Position numbers and translations under genes: made by a program. A stretch of 64,000 nucleotides of DNA from Pantoea sp. WMus005 (GTDB lineage: Bacteria; Pseudomonadota; Gammaproteobacteria; Enterobacterales; Enterobacteriaceae): NCBI RefSeq assembly GCF_013415305.1, contig NZ_JACBXU010000001.1, positions 1,054,001 through 1,118,000 of the forward strand, written 5' to 3'. Positions 26,377-35,639 of this stretch are shown piece by piece (position 1 is the stretch's first letter; every line of letters begins with the position of its first letter). Under the pieces are notes generated by a model. The model made no database searches. It was not told the DNA's origin and saw only the letters and a list, made by a program, of their open reading frames with translations.

Positions 26377-27753
26377 ATGTCGCATTCGCACGAGAAAGGT
26401 TTGTTATATGGGCTCGAAGCCCGCATTGGTCCCGTCCCGGCATTTTTCGCCGCGCTGCAACATCTGCTCGCCAGTGTGGTGGGCATCATCACACCACCGC
26501 TGATCATTGGTTCAGTGCTGGGCCTGCAGGCCTGGCTTCCTTATCTGATCAGTATGTCGCTTTTTGTTTCCGGCTTAGGCACCTTTATGCAGGCCAGACG
26601 CTTTCATGGCGTCGGGGCGGGGATGATCTGCCTGCAGGGAACCAGCTTCGCCTTTCTGGGCGTGATCCTGTCCGGTGGCCTCATGGTGAAAGGGCGCGGC
26701 GGTTCGCCGGAAGAGATTATGGCGATGCTGTTTGGCTGCAACCTGGTGGCGGCGCTGATTCCGGTACTGATCAGTCGCTGCGTCGGTTCGCTGCGCAACG
26801 TACTGACGCCGGTAGTGACCGGTACGGTGATCACCCTGATTGGCATCAGCCTGATCAAAGTCAGCATCACCGACTGGGCTGGCGGTCACAACGCGACCGA
26901 TTTTGGCTCGCCGGAGAACCTGGCACTGGGTGCGCTGACGCTGCTGGTGATTGTGGCCCTGAACCGTTCACGCAACCGCTGGGCGCGGCTGGTGGCAGTA
27001 GTGGCTGGCATCACGGTGGGATGTGTTGCGGCGGCCTTAACCGGCCATTTACAACTACACGTCGCGCCGGAGAGCAACTGGCTGGTGCTGCCTGCCTTCT
27101 TCCGGTTTGGCTTCGCCTTTGACTGGACTATCTTTCTGCCGATTGCGCTGGTATCCGTCATCGCGGTGATTGAAGCGGTTGGCGATCTTACCGCCAACTG
27201 CCTGATTTCCCGGCAGCCGATCACAGGCCAGCCTTTTCAGCAGCGGCTGCAGGGCGGTATTGTCGCCGATGGCCTGAGTTGCGTGCTGGCCGCGGTCTTT
27301 TCCGCCTTTCCTAACACCACTTTCGCGCAGAACAATGGCGTGATTCAGATGACCGGGGTCGCCAGCCGTTATGTCGGTATGCTGCTGGGAATAATGCTGG
27401 GGTTGCTGGGACTCTTTCCGTTTATTGGGTCGCTGCTGCAGCAGATCCCGCCGTCAGTGCTGGGCGGGGCAACCATTGTGATGTTTGGCAGCGTGGTCGC
27501 GGCGGGTATCCGGGTGATGACGCAGACGCCGCTGGGCCGCCGAGAGATGCTGATTGTGGCGATCTCATTCGGGATTGGTCTGGGCGTGGAAGCGGTGCCG
27601 GAAGTGCTGAAGCAGTTCCCGCCGCTGATTAACAATTTGTTTGGTCATGCGGTGACGACTGGCGGAATTCTGGCGATTGTGCTCAATCTGGTGCTGCCAG
27701 ACGAGGCACCTGCGGTGGAAGAGGTTGAGGCAGAAACGCTCACGGAGAGCTAA
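26377..27753 (+). CDS. Purine (xanthine/urate) permease, NCS2 family, XanP-like
   Basis: A 458-residue nucleobase-ascorbate transporter with about 12-14 membrane helices. The family signature is clear: QNNGVIQMTGVASRYVG near residue 320 in helix 10, preceded by FPNTTFAQ, with the helix 1 histidine in ALQHLLASVVG and the helix 8 acidic residue in VIEAVGDLTANC. E. coli XanP and XanQ (xanthine:H+ symporters) share these. Overall similarity to XanP is moderate, so urate or another purine could be the substrate. Genes for guanine, xanthine and urate breakdown lie 8-18 kb downstream, which supports purine uptake. Two hairpins follow. Confidence 0.85.
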   Translation: MSHSHEKGLLYGLEARIGPVPAFFAALQHLLASVVGIITPPLIIGSVLGLQAWLPYLISMSLFVSGLGTFMQARRFHGVGAGMICLQGTSFAFLGVILSGGLMVKGRGGSPEEIMAMLFGCNLVAALIPVLISRCVGSLRNVLTPVVTGTVITLIGISLIKVSITDWAGGHNATDFGSPENLALGALTLLVIVALNRSRNRWARLVAVVAGITVGCVAAALTGHLQLHVAPESNWLVLPAFFRFGFAFDWTIFLPIALVSVIAVIEAVGDLTANCLISRQPITGQPFQQRLQGGIVADGLSCVLAAVFSAFPNTTFAQNNGVIQMTGVASRYVGMLLGIMLGLLGLFPFIGSLLQQIPPSVLGGATIVMFGSVVAAGIRVMTQTPLGRREMLIVAISFGIGLGVEAVPEVLKQFPPLINNLFGHAVTTGGILAIVLNLVLPDEAPAVEEVEAETLTES

Positions 27754-27853
27754 AAAGCAGAAGGGCCGATGTATCTCTCACAGACAACTCGGAAACTCAA
27801 AGCCATAGGAGCATAGGCCTGCAGCAAAGCATCACAGACTATCCGGTCTCGCC

Positions 27854-27884
27854 CGTCCCGCGCCGTCCTGGCGCGGGACGCTTT
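27854..27884 (+). terminator. Strong GC hairpin after the xanP-like gene
   Basis: CGTCCCGCGCC, loop GTCCT, GGCGCGGGACG (11 bp), followed by CTTTCCTCCTTT on the + strand. Confidence 0.75.
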
Positions 27885-27964
27885 CCTCCTTTGACCGTGT
27901 TTCCTTCGCATTTATCTTTTGTGTTGCTGTCTGCTTTAGCCTGATGAGGGTTTCTCTGCGATTG

Positions 27965-27986
27965 AAAGGGCCACAGTGGCCCTTTT
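27965..27986. terminator. Hairpin between convergent permease and osmoprotectant operon
   Basis: AAAGGGCC and GGCCCTTT around ACAGT, followed by T on the + strand and by TTTC on the minus strand. It probably serves the minus-strand ABC operon ending at 27998 as well. Confidence 0.7.
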
Positions 27987-27997
27987 GTCTGACTGGA

Positions 27998-29134
27998 CTA
28001 GGGATTCAGACGACGACGGGTACGGCCTGAGCTGAGATAATCCGCAATATAATCCTGCGAAATCTCCCCACTGTAGCGACCGTCTTCATCGACAATCGGC
28101 ATCCAGACCGTGTTGTGCTCATAGAGTTTTGACAGCACCACGCGAAGGTTCTCTTCGGCTTTACCGCTAACCTTAAAGGTATGCAGCTTCTCTTCACAAC
28201 GGCCACTCACGTTACGCGCCTCACGACGTTTCACAAAGCCCAGCGGCTTGCCATCCTCATCGACCACGGTAATCGATCGCATATCGTTCTCATCCATGGT
28301 GCCAAAAGCTTCATACAGTGGCGTCGAGCGGCGCACGGTGATAGTTGGCTGCTGATCGGTCACGTCACCCGCCTGCACCAGTAACAGACGCTTAAGCGTG
28401 CGGTCCTGGCCAACAAACGAACCAACAAAATCATTGGCCGGCGTGGCCAGCAGCTCATCCGGGCTGGCGCACTGCACGATCTTACCCTGGCCAAATACCG
28501 CGATGCGATCGCCCAGCTTCAGCGCCTCATCAATATCATGGCTCACCAGCATTACGGTCTTCTTTAACTGACGCTGCATGTCGAGAAACTCATTCTGGAT
28601 CACTTCACGGTTAATCGGGTCGACGGCACCAAACGGCTCATCCATCAGCAGCACCGGTGGATCCGCGGCCAGGGCACGAATCACGCCGATACGCTGCTGC
28701 TGACCGCCGGACATCTCTCGCGGATAGCGATGCAGAAACTTAGTGGGGTCCAGTGCGACCATACTCATCAGCTCGGTGGCACGTTCACGGCACTGCTTCT
28801 TGTTCCAGCCCAGCATGCGTGGCACGACGGTAATGTTCTCCTCAATGGTCATGTTGGGAAACAGACCAATCTGCTGGATGACATAGCCAATATTGCGGCG
28901 CAGGGTGGTGGTGTCCTGGGTACTGGTATCTTCGCCATTAATCAGGATCCGGCCACTGGTGGCGGGAATCAGACGGTTAATCATCTTCAGCGTGGTGGTC
29001 TTACCGCAGCCCGATGGCCCCAGCAGTACACACATCTCACCGGCTGGCACATGCAGGCTGACGTTATCGACGGCTTTATTCGTGGTGCCGTTTTTCTGAG
29101 TAAAGGTTTTCGTCAGGTTTTCCAGCGTAATCAT
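27998..29134 (-). CDS. osmV: Osmoprotectant ABC transporter ATPase with CBS domains (OsmV/OpuCA type)
   Basis: A 378-residue ABC ATPase. Walker A GPSGCGKTTT at about residues 38-47, Q-loop YVIQQIG, signature MSGGQQQR, Walker B VLLMDEPF and the switch HD are all present. The C-terminal 120 residues hold a tandem CBS pair (STPLYEAFGTMDENDMRSITVVDEDGK and TVWMPIVDEDGRYSG), which in OpuA/OpuC-type systems senses ionic strength. It energises uptake of glycine betaine, choline-O-sulfate or related osmolytes. It is the last gene of the operon and overlaps the permease stop by one base (TAATG). The gene names follow Salmonella OsmU; the order is the same. Confidence 0.85.
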   Translation of the reverse strand: MITLENLTKTFTQKNGTTNKAVDNVSLHVPAGEMCVLLGPSGCGKTTTLKMINRLIPATSGRILINGEDTSTQDTTTLRRNIGYVIQQIGLFPNMTIEENITVVPRMLGWNKKQCRERATELMSMVALDPTKFLHRYPREMSGGQQQRIGVIRALAADPPVLLMDEPFGAVDPINREVIQNEFLDMQRQLKKTVMLVSHDIDEALKLGDRIAVFGQGKIVQCASPDELLATPANDFVGSFVGQDRTLKRLLLVQAGDVTDQQPTITVRRSTPLYEAFGTMDENDMRSITVVDEDGKPLGFVKRREARNVSGRCEEKLHTFKVSGKAEENLRVVLSKLYEHNTVWMPIVDEDGRYSGEISQDYIADYLSSGRTRRRLNP

Positions 29135-29781
29135 TATCGAATCCCCTTTGGAGTGAGCGCCTGCTGTAAACGGTGCAGCAGCCAGTCAAGAAAAATAGCC
29201 AGCAGACAAATCATCAATGCCCCGGCAATTAACATACGAATATCACTGCCGCTGATACCATCCAGCAGCAGCTGGCCCAGGCCGCCCGCGCCAATCACGG
29301 CGGCAATCGCCATCACGCCAACGTTCATCACTACGGCAGTACGGATGCCGCCGAAAATCACCGGCAGCGCCATCGGGATTTCAACCCAGCGCAGACGCTG
29401 CCAGAAGGTCATGCCGATGCCCCGACCGGCTTCACGCAGACCGTCCGGCAGATTCTCCAGCGCGGTGTGGGTATTGCGCACAATCGGCAGCAGCGAGTAG
29501 AGGAACACGGCGGTAATCGCCGGCAGCGCGCCAATGCCCTGACCGATCAGCGAAAATACCGGAATCATCAGACCAAACAGCGCAATAGTAGGAATGGTCA
29601 GCACCACGGTGGCGATACCGAGAATTGGCGTTGCCAGCCATCTGACGCGCACGATCAGAATGCCAAGCGGCACACCAATCACAATGGCCAGGCCGACTGC
29701 CACCAGCACCAGCCAGCTGTGCTGCCAGCTCAGGGTGAGCAGAGTGCTCCAGTTATCCATGATGTAGTGAAGGGTATCCAC
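29134..29781 (-). CDS. osmW: Osmoprotectant ABC transporter permease (OsmW/OpuCB type)
   Basis: A 215-residue inner-membrane permease with about six helices (VLVAVGLAIVIGVPLGILIVRV, then [20 protein letters not shown]). The cytoplasmic EAA loop reads EAGRGIGMTFWQRLRWVEIPMALPVIFGGIR, the docking site for the ATPase. It belongs to the BPD_transp_1 domain of OpuCB/OpuCD/YehW/YehY permeases. It lies between the binding protein gene (10 bp) and the ATPase gene (1-bp overlap). Confidence 0.85.
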   Translation of the reverse strand: MDTLHYIMDNWSTLLTLSWQHSWLVLVAVGLAIVIGVPLGILIVRVRWLATPILGIATVVLTIPTIALFGLMIPVFSLIGQGIGALPAITAVFLYSLLPIVRNTHTALENLPDGLREAGRGIGMTFWQRLRWVEIPMALPVIFGGIRTAVVMNVGVMAIAAVIGAGGLGQLLLDGISGSDIRMLIAGALMICLLAIFLDWLLHRLQQALTPKGIR

Positions 29782-29790
29782 AGTGCCTCC

Positions 29791-30702
29791 TTACAGCATG
29801 TTTTTAGATTGAAGGAAATCACGCGCCACGTTTTCCGGTGACTCATGATCGATATCGACCCGCTTGTTCAGTTCTGTGATCGCCTCATCGGTGATCTGCG
29901 CAGAAAGCTGATTAAGCGCGGTATCCAGCCCCGGATGGCTCGCCAGCACATCCTGACGCACGACCGGCGTCACGTTGTAGCTTGGGAAGAAGTGTTTATC
30001 ATCCTCCAGCACTTTCAGGTCGAAGCCCTTAACCCGTCCATCGGTGGTGTAGATCAGACCGGCATCGACGAATCCATCGCGAATGGCGTTGTAAACGAGA
30101 CCCGGGTCCATCTGACGTATCTGCGGACGATCCAGCGCCAGGTTGTAGGTCTTCTGCAGCGGCTTCATACCATCGGAACGACCAGAGAACTCCAGGTCCA
30201 GACCAAGACGCCAGTTATGATCCGGGTCAGATTTACGCACCTGCTCAATCTTCGCAACCAGCTGCGACATCGTGCTGATACCTTCTTTTTCGGCCCGTGC
30301 GCGGGTCATGGCAAAGGCATAGGTATTGTTCATCGGTGCCGGGTTAAGCCAGACCAGCCCGAGCTTTGCATCCAGCTTTTTCACCGTCTCATACGCCTGC
30401 TGTGAAGACATGGGCTGATTGATATGGTTAAAGATGATCAGTGACGTACCGGTATATTCCCAGACCATATCAATCTGCTTATTCAGCAGAGCATTACGAC
30501 CAATGGTGGTGGCGATATTACGTTTAGGAACCACCTCAAAGCCTTTCTTCTGCAGCCACAGCACCGTCATCGCGGACAGAATATGCTGCTCGGTAAAACT
30601 TTTGGTTGCCATCACCAGCGGGGCGGCAGCCTGCGCCGTCTGGCTTAGCAGCAGCGTCGCAGTCAGCGCGACAACGCTTTTCTTAATCCACTTCGTTAGC
30701 AT
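29791..30702 (-). CDS. osmX: Osmoprotectant-binding periplasmic protein (OsmX/OpuCC type)
   Basis: A 303-residue binding protein: Sec signal peptide cleaved after A25 (AQA-A), then an OpuAC-type domain starting [38 protein letters not shown] and the [35 protein letters not shown] end are typical of OpuCC/YehZ/ProX-like osmolyte binders; aromatic residues here form the cage for the trimethylammonium group in known structures. No lipobox cysteine is present, so it is a soluble periplasmic protein as expected in Gram-negatives. Confidence 0.87.
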   Translation of the reverse strand: MLTKWIKKSVVALTATLLLSQTAQAAAPLVMATKSFTEQHILSAMTVLWLQKKGFEVVPKRNIATTIGRNALLNKQIDMVWEYTGTSLIIFNHINQPMSSQQAYETVKKLDAKLGLVWLNPAPMNNTYAFAMTRARAEKEGISTMSQLVAKIEQVRKSDPDHNWRLGLDLEFSGRSDGMKPLQKTYNLALDRPQIRQMDPGLVYNAIRDGFVDAGLIYTTDGRVKGFDLKVLEDDKHFFPSYNVTPVVRQDVLASHPGLDTALNQLSAQITDEAITELNKRVDIDHESPENVARDFLQSKNML

Positions 30703-30719
30703 TACAAAGCTCCTTGTGG

Positions 30720-31436
30720 TCAGGCCGCAGCATGCGGACTCAGAAAGCGGCCCAGCGCGGCCAGCATCATATCCAGGACCAGCGCCACCAGTGCGGTGGC
30801 AACAGCGCCCAGAATCAGCGTCGGGAAGTCATTCAGATAGATACCCGGGAAGATCAGTTCACCAAAGCTGCTGGCACCAATCAGGAAGGCCAGTGGAGCG
30901 GTGCCAACGTTGATGGCGGTGGCGATGCGCACGCCGGCGAGGATTACTGGCATGGCATTGGGCAGTTCAACCTGACGCAGACGTTGCCATTTGGTCATAC
31001 CGATGCCGTTGGCGGCCTCAATCAGCGACGGAGGAACCGCACTCAGGCCAGAGAAGGTGTTGCGGACGATGGGCAGCAACGACGCCAGAAACAGCGCAAT
31101 CAGCGCCGGACGATCACCAATGCCGATTATTACCATCGCCAGCGCCAGCACCGCGAGCGGTGGCAGGGTGTTACCTACATTGAAAATCTGCATCACATAT
31201 TCGGCCCAGCGACGCGCAAACGGGCGACTGAGCAGAATGCCGCTGGGGATACCGACCAGCAGAGCGAACAACATTGACCAGAAAACTAAGAAGAGGTGTT
31301 GCTGCCCGAGATAGAGCAGATCGACTTTACGTGCGACCAGCTGATCCCAGCCTAAGCCCCAGATCAGCACTGCGATCACCGCGACCACTGCAAGCAGTGC
31401 CAGACCGGCGCGTTGGGCCAGTGAAGCATTTTGCAT
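30720..31436 (-). CDS. osmY: Osmoprotectant ABC transporter permease (OsmY/OpuCD type)
   Basis: A 238-residue permease, paralogue of the one at 29134, with the EAA loop [31 protein letters not shown] and the preceding [16 protein letters not shown] helix. It is the first gene of the four-gene operon. GGGAG precedes the ATG at about 8 nt. The symbol follows the Salmonella OsmU naming and must not be confused with the unrelated E. coli periplasmic protein OsmY. Confidence 0.82.
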   Translation of the reverse strand: MQNASLAQRAGLALLAVVAVIAVLIWGLGWDQLVARKVDLLYLGQQHLFLVFWSMLFALLVGIPSGILLSRPFARRWAEYVMQIFNVGNTLPPLAVLALAMVIIGIGDRPALIALFLASLLPIVRNTFSGLSAVPPSLIEAANGIGMTKWQRLRQVELPNAMPVILAGVRIATAINVGTAPLAFLIGASSFGELIFPGIYLNDFPTLILGAVATALVALVLDMMLAALGRFLSPHAAA

Positions 31437-31466
31437 AGGAGAATCTCCCTGATGACGATCTCAATT

Positions 31467-31494
31467 GTTATACGAACCCTAAGCAGTCCGACAA
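31467..31494 (-). promoter_or_regulatory. Candidate promoter of the osmoprotectant operon
   Basis: On the minus strand, TTGTCG (31494-31489), 16 bp, TATAAC (31472-31467). The start would be about 25 nt before the first ATG. A sigma-S contribution is possible given the operon's function, but is not shown by the sequence. Confidence 0.45.
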
Positions 31495-31827
31495 GAGCGA
31501 CAAAAACTGCCACCGCACCCAAAACCGAAACTGCGATAAAATGTAGATAAAATGACTGTTTATCCACTCTTTTTCAGCGAATACCGAATAAGATAGGGTT
31601 ATGCTATAACAGGCCTTTTTTGCACAAGCCAGCTTTTAAGCCATATATCAGGCAGATAGAAACAGGTTAAAATGGTGTTAAAGCCGCATAGCCGCTGGGC
31701 TAATGCGACAATAAAAAAAATTCATCGACTTTGGTGACACCGTCACAGATGGCGCAGAAGATGCGCACGCGCGGGAAACTGCTTTGGCTGTTTTTGCGCT
31801 AGCCTTGCAGATTAAAAAAGGAACCCT
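31495..31827. other. Intergenic region before the MFS exporter
   Basis: About 330 bp, A/T-rich, without a gene. It includes a 13-bp inverted repeat GTGAC-ACC-GTCAC at 31734-31746, about 80 bp before the MFS start codon, a possible regulator site. Nothing else stands out. Confidence 0.4.
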
Positions 31828-33294
31828 ATGACTGAAAGCGCACAACTCCAGACCGGACATCGCCACTGGATCTTAATTGCCTGCATGCTGGCGATGTTTA
31901 TGGCGGCCATTGAGGTCACCATTGTCGCCACCGCGATGCCCACCATCATTGCTGACCTCGGCGGTTTCTCACAGTTTGGCTGGGTCTTCTCCATTTATCT
32001 GCTGACTCAGGCGGTCAGCGTACCGCTTTATGGGCGGCTGGCGGATATGGTGGGGCGCAAAACAATGTTTTTTGTCGGGACCGCAATCTTCCTGGCGGGA
32101 TCGGTGCTGTGTGGCTTTGCCCATACCATGACCTGGCTAATTCTTTTCCGGGCATTTCAGGGCCTGGGAGCAGGTGCAATCATGCCACTCAGCTCCACTA
32201 TCGTGGCGGATATCTATTCGCCGCGCGAACGTGCCAGCGTGCAGGGCTGGCTCTCCAGCGTATGGGGTGTGGCAGCGATCGTCGGGCCGCTGACCGGTGC
32301 CTGGCTGGTGCAGCATTTTAGCTGGTCGGTGATTTTCTGGGTCAATCTGCCGATTGGCCTGATCAGCATGCTGATGCTGGCGCGCTGGCTACCGGCGCAC
32401 CAGAAGGAGGAGAAATCGCAGCCGCTGAACCTGGCAGGCAGCGGCTGGCTTATGCTCTGCGTGACGGCCCTGCTGGTGGCGCTATTGCAGGCAGAACAGC
32501 TGGGCATCTGGCTGGTACCGTTCCTGATGTTCTCACTGTTCGCGGGCTGGCAGCTTAAGCGCCATGAGCAGCGTTCAGCGGCACCGCTGTTTCCGCTGAT
32601 CATCTGGCGCAGCCGGCTTATCGTGGCCGGTAATGCGGGCAATCTGATTATCGGGGCGGCCATGATGGGCATCAGCGCGTTTTTGCCCACCTGGATCCAG
32701 GGGATTCGCGGCGGCTCACCGTTACAGGCGGGCAGCGTGCTGGCGATGATGTCGATAGGCTGGCCGCTGGCCAGTACCCTGAGCGGCAGACTGATGCTGC
32801 ACACCTCTTATCGTTTTACCGCCCAGCTCGGTGCGCTGTTGCTGGTCACCGGCAGTGCCTTGCTGCTGTTCTTACAGCCTGCAAGCTCTCTCTATCAGGC
32901 GGGCTTCACGGCGTTTCTGATTGGGACCGGTATGGGGATGACCAGCACCACGTTTCTGGTCTCTGTGCAGAACCAGGCGGACTACCAGATCCGCGGCATC
33001 TGTACCGCGTCAATCATGTTCAGCCGGATGATCGGCTCGGCAGTGGGGACGGCGATTATGGGCGCAGTGCTGAACCTTAACCTGCAATGGCGACTGCCAC
33101 AGGTACAGGATCCGGTACAGCAGATTATGTCCGAACCCAGTCGTCAGCAGTTGCAACCGGAAACCCTGCAGCAGATGGTGGCTGCTATTGCGACATCACT
33201 GCACTGGGTGTTCGTCGTGGCACTGGTAATAGCACTGTTTGCGGTAGGTGTGGCGTGGATGATGCCGCGTCAGCGGCCGGAACAGGCGGACTAG
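31828..33294 (+). CDS. MFS multidrug exporter, DHA2 family (14 helices)
   Basis: A 488-residue 14-helix transporter. Helix 1 has the DHA2 motif MFMAAIEVTIVATAMPTI (acidic residue in the membrane), followed by the loop motif GRLADMVGRKTMFF and the antiporter motif in helix 5, WGVAAIVGPLTGAWL. These belong to proton-driven exporters of the EmrB/QacA/LfrA group. No membrane-fusion partner (EmrA) or regulator is adjacent, so it probably acts alone in the inner membrane. Substrate unknown. AAGGAA lies 6 nt before the ATG. Confidence 0.85.
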   Translation: MTESAQLQTGHRHWILIACMLAMFMAAIEVTIVATAMPTIIADLGGFSQFGWVFSIYLLTQAVSVPLYGRLADMVGRKTMFFVGTAIFLAGSVLCGFAHTMTWLILFRAFQGLGAGAIMPLSSTIVADIYSPRERASVQGWLSSVWGVAAIVGPLTGAWLVQHFSWSVIFWVNLPIGLISMLMLARWLPAHQKEEKSQPLNLAGSGWLMLCVTALLVALLQAEQLGIWLVPFLMFSLFAGWQLKRHEQRSAAPLFPLIIWRSRLIVAGNAGNLIIGAAMMGISAFLPTWIQGIRGGSPLQAGSVLAMMSIGWPLASTLSGRLMLHTSYRFTAQLGALLLVTGSALLLFLQPASSLYQAGFTAFLIGTGMGMTSTTFLVSVQNQADYQIRGICTASIMFSRMIGSAVGTAIMGAVLNLNLQWRLPQVQDPVQQIMSEPSRQQLQPETLQQMVAAIATSLHWVFVVALVIALFAVGVAWMMPRQRPEQAD

Positions 33295-33299
33295 CAGGC

Positions 33300-33320
33300 A
33301 GGGCGACAGAATGTCGCCCT
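33300..33320. terminator. Hairpin after the MFS exporter
   Basis: AGGGCGACA, loop GAA, TGTCGCCCT: a 9-bp perfect stem between convergent genes. The T-run is weak on both sides. Confidence 0.6.
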
Positions 33321-33333
33321 GATTTGACTCTGA

Positions 33334-33630
33334 CTATTGTGCAGGCGCGTCCTGCGAACTGCCGGCACTGGCGGGGACGCTGGCTTCGTCGTCACGGCCT
33401 GTACGCTTATAAACAATCTTTTGTGTGTCGTTTTCACAATGTCCGACGACCTGACCGCCCGCCTGATCAACCTGATCGTTGGCGACGACGTCGAGACTAA
33501 AACCTGATTCAGGCACACCGTTCTGAATAATTTTCTGGCTGATATCGGCTTTCACCGACTCACAGGATGCCTGTGCCATCAGCGGCAGAGCTAAAAACGC
33601 CGCGCTTAACAAAACCCTCTGTAGCTTCAT
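33334..33630 (-). CDS. ynfD: DUF1161 periplasmic protein, YnfD-like
   Basis: A 98-residue secreted protein: signal peptide to about residue 21 (AQA-S), then a DUF1161 domain with SCESVKADISQKIIQNGVPESGFSLDVV and GGQVVGHCENDTQKIVYKR. Two cysteines (SCESV and GHCEN) probably form a disulfide. The C-terminal 20 residues are Ser/Ala/Asp-rich and look disordered. ATG at 33630 is preferred over the GTG one codon earlier because AGGA is 8 nt before it. I recall E. coli YnfD as the DUF1161 member in the same ynf neighbourhood. Function unknown. Confidence 0.8.
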   Translation of the reverse strand: MKLQRVLLSAAFLALPLMAQASCESVKADISQKIIQNGVPESGFSLDVVANDQVDQAGGQVVGHCENDTQKIVYKRTGRDDEASVPASAGSSQDAPAQ

Positions 33631-33675
33631 CACGTCTTCCTTATGTTAGTCGTCCGTCATTACTATAGCTCAAAA

Positions 33676-33999
33676 TTACGGCGCGACCGGGCGACCTGAA
33701 CGGCGGTCCAGACAACGCAGGGTGTTAGGTTCCCAGTAAGCGTTGAGATTGAGGCTCTGCTCGCATTTGTCGCGGGTATCAAAGGCACGATCGGTCTTAT
33801 CAAACTCTTTTTCGACGCGAGTGTTCACTTTATTACGCAGCATGCGCGTGTCATTCCATTGCTCTTTATCCTGGCGCGCCGCTTCGTTGCCCAGCGCGGT
33901 GCTGCCATCTTCAATGATCAGACGATTCGTGTTCGCAGTGGCAGTGAATGCCGCAGAGGAGAGCAGAACCAACAGCACGGCAGGGATCATTTTTTTCAT
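33676..33999 (-). CDS. ynfB: DUF1283 periplasmic protein YnfB
   Basis: A 107-residue secreted protein: signal peptide [23 protein letters not shown], then the DUF1283 domain with [56 protein letters not shown], nearly identical in pattern to E. coli YnfB. Two cysteines (DKCEQ, LRCLD) likely form a disulfide. AAGGA is 7 nt before the ATG. It diverges from ynfA, as in E. coli. Function unknown. Confidence 0.92.
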   Translation of the reverse strand: MKKMIPAVLLVLLSSAAFTATANTNRLIIEDGSTALGNEAARQDKEQWNDTRMLRNKVNTRVEKEFDKTDRAFDTRDKCEQSLNLNAYWEPNTLRCLDRRSGRPVAP

Positions 34000-34188
34000 C
34001 ACAATATCCTTTAGTTAACGCAAAAACCGGCATCTGCGATGGCGGTTGCAGCGGGTACTTTACGAGCCTATCTATCCCATCAGGCGTCATTGTTGCAGTC
34101 AGTCCCGACGCGGACAGCGTGGAGAAACCACAGCGTACATGTCATACGTCAGGTACGTGAGGAGGGTGAGCACTGTCAGGGTCTGGAC

Positions 34189-34248
34189 TGGCAAATAAAA
34201 TAGCCTGATGGCATAGATTCTTAGTATATCATCGGTGTTTATTTGCCA
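34189..34248. repeat. 11-bp inverted repeat between ynfB and ynfA
   Basis: TGGCAAATAAA (34189-34199) and TTTATTTGCCA (34238-34248) are perfect complements separated by 38 bp, ending 41 bp before the ynfA start codon. It could be a leader hairpin or a pair of half-sites. Confidence 0.6.
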
Positions 34249-34289
34249 ACCAGCGGTGAGTCGTTTGTTTACGTTCAGGAGAGGTAAGG

Positions 34290-34619
34290 GTGCTAATTAA
34301 GACCGTCTTGTTGTTTTTTGTTACAGCACTGGCGGAGATTATCGGCTGCTTTCTGCCGTGGCTGTGGCTGAAAAAAGGCGGCTCAGTCTGGCTGGTATTG
34401 CCCGCTGCGGCCAGTCTGGGGCTGTTTGTGTGGCTGCTGACCCTGCATCCTGCCGCCAGCGGACGGGTTTATGCGGCCTATGGTGGCGTCTATGTGCTCA
34501 CCGCGCTGCTCTGGTTACGGGTAGTGGATGGCGTAAAATTAAGCGCATGGGACTGGAGTGGAGCACTGATCGCGTTCAGCGGCATGCTGATCATCGTTCT
34601 GGGCTGGGGACGCGGATAG
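34290..34619 (+). CDS. ynfA: Small inner-membrane protein YnfA (UPF0060)
   Basis: A 109-residue protein with four transmembrane helices, close to E. coli YnfA (108). [32 protein letters not shown] is the family hallmark. YnfA resembles small multidrug resistance (SMR) pumps in fold, and efflux of dyes and antimicrobials has been reported for the Shigella homologue; I state this from memory. The start is a GTG with AGGAGAGGTAAGG upstream, an unusually strong ribosome site. Confidence 0.93.
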   Translation: MLIKTVLLFFVTALAEIIGCFLPWLWLKKGGSVWLVLPAAASLGLFVWLLTLHPAASGRVYAAYGGVYVLTALLWLRVVDGVKLSAWDWSGALIAFSGMLIIVLGWGRG

Positions 34620-34642
34620 CGCCAGCCAGGCGGGCTGGCGCT
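34618..34642. terminator. Hairpin overlapping the ynfA stop codon
   Basis: AGCGCCAGCC, loop AGGCG, GGCTGGCGCT between convergent ynfA and ydfG. No T-run. Confidence 0.5.
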
Positions 34643-34650
34643 GCAGAGCG

Positions 34651-35397
34651 TTACGGCTTGTGGACTTTCAGGCCCGCCAGCGTCTGGCTGACCGGCATCA
34701 TCTCAAGGCTGTTGATGTTGACATGCTTAGGCAGCATGGCGACCCACCAGACCGCCTCTGTCACATCTTCTGGCGTCAGTGCTTTAGCCCCTTCATAAAC
34801 CTGACCCGCTTTATCATCGTCGCCTTTAAAACGCACGCTGGAAAACTCGGTGCCGCCCACCAGACCCGGCTCGATGTCGGTCACGCGCAGGGCGGTGCCG
34901 TGCAAATCGGTGCGCAGATTAAGGCTAAACTGTCGCACAAACGCTTTGGTGGCACCATAAACGTTGCCACCGGCATAAGGCCAGCTACCGGCAATCGAAC
35001 CGATATTGATGATATGACCCACATCACGCTCCACCATCTGTGGCAGCAGGGCGCGGGTCATGTAGACCAGGCCTTTGGTATTGGTGTCGATCATATTTTC
35101 CCAGTCTTCAACGTTGGCCTTGTGCGCAGGCTCAATGCCCAGCGCCAGACCGGCGTTGTTGACCAGCACATCGATATTGCGCCATTCCGCCGGTAACTGC
35201 GCCACGGCCTCTTCAATGGCGGCACGGTTACGTACATCCAGCTGCACGGTATACAGGTTTTCGCCCAGCTCATCCTTCAGCGCTTTCAATCGTTCGGCGC
35301 GGCGTCCGGTGGCGATCACTTTGTGACCATTTTCAATAAAGCGGCGGGTGATGCATTCACCAAAACCGGCGGTCGCGCCGGTGACAAAAATAATCAT
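34651..35397 (-). CDS. ydfG: NADP+-dependent serine/3-hydroxy acid dehydrogenase YdfG
   Basis: A 248-residue short-chain dehydrogenase, the same length as E. coli YdfG. TGATAGFGECITRRF is the NADP-binding glycine motif, NNAGLALG follows, and the catalytic set is the serine in INIGSIAGSWPYAGG and Tyr-x(3)-Lys in VYGATKAF. YdfG oxidises L-allo-threonine, L-serine and 3-hydroxy acids, and reduces malonic semialdehyde in pyrimidine nitrogen use (Rut pathway). The start at 35397 matches the family; 18 upstream codons are not part of it. In E. coli ydfG lies beside dcp; here a purine operon sits between them. Confidence 0.95.
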   Translation of the reverse strand: MIIFVTGATAGFGECITRRFIENGHKVIATGRRAERLKALKDELGENLYTVQLDVRNRAAIEEAVAQLPAEWRNIDVLVNNAGLALGIEPAHKANVEDWENMIDTNTKGLVYMTRALLPQMVERDVGHIINIGSIAGSWPYAGGNVYGATKAFVRQFSLNLRTDLHGTALRVTDIEPGLVGGTEFSSVRFKGDDDKAGQVYEGAKALTPEDVTEAVWWVAMLPKHVNINSLEMMPVSQTLAGLKVHKP

Positions 35398-35600
35398 CTC
35401 ACTGTTCCTTATGCCATTTTCAACGTCGATGGCTTCACCATAGCATTTCATTTCCGCTTCTGCGCGTGGAAAAGCGACCCGGCCTGTAAACGGATTTTAC
35501 TTTGCTATCTGCTGCGCCTTTTCGGGGCAGCCTGCACCTTAAAAGGGCAGCTGTACGAGCAGCAGGCCATGCTCAAAATGTTCAATGCGCTCCATTTTAA

Positions 35601-35639
35601 TTAGCAACCGTTTGCATGTGCTATGCAAACGGTTGCTAA
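35601..35639. promoter_or_regulatory. Pair of PurR/LacI-type boxes in a perfect inverted repeat
   Basis: TTAGCAACCGTTTGCAT, 5-nt spacer GTGCT, ATGCAAACGGTTGCTAA: a 17-bp perfect inverted repeat. Each arm holds a box (35602-35617 and 35623-35638) that matches the PurR consensus ANGCAANCGNTTNCNT at all but one specified position; the box centres are 21 bp apart, two helical turns. It lies between divergent genes, has no T-run, and is about 130 bp upstream of the predicted guaD start, so it is a DNA site rather than a terminator. Confidence 0.75.

Noticed and set aside
26316..27122. 268-codon + strand frame overlapping the purine permease
   Set aside because: Out-of-frame shadow; the permease frame shows a complete NCS2 protein.
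31440..31827. tRNA or small RNA gene in the spacer before the DHA2 exporter
   Set aside because: No cloverleaf or terminator-terminated stem could be drawn; only a short 13-bp palindrome is visible.
35601..35639. Reading the 17-bp inverted repeat as a transcription terminator
   Set aside because: It lies between divergent genes with no gene reading into it and has no T-run on either strand.
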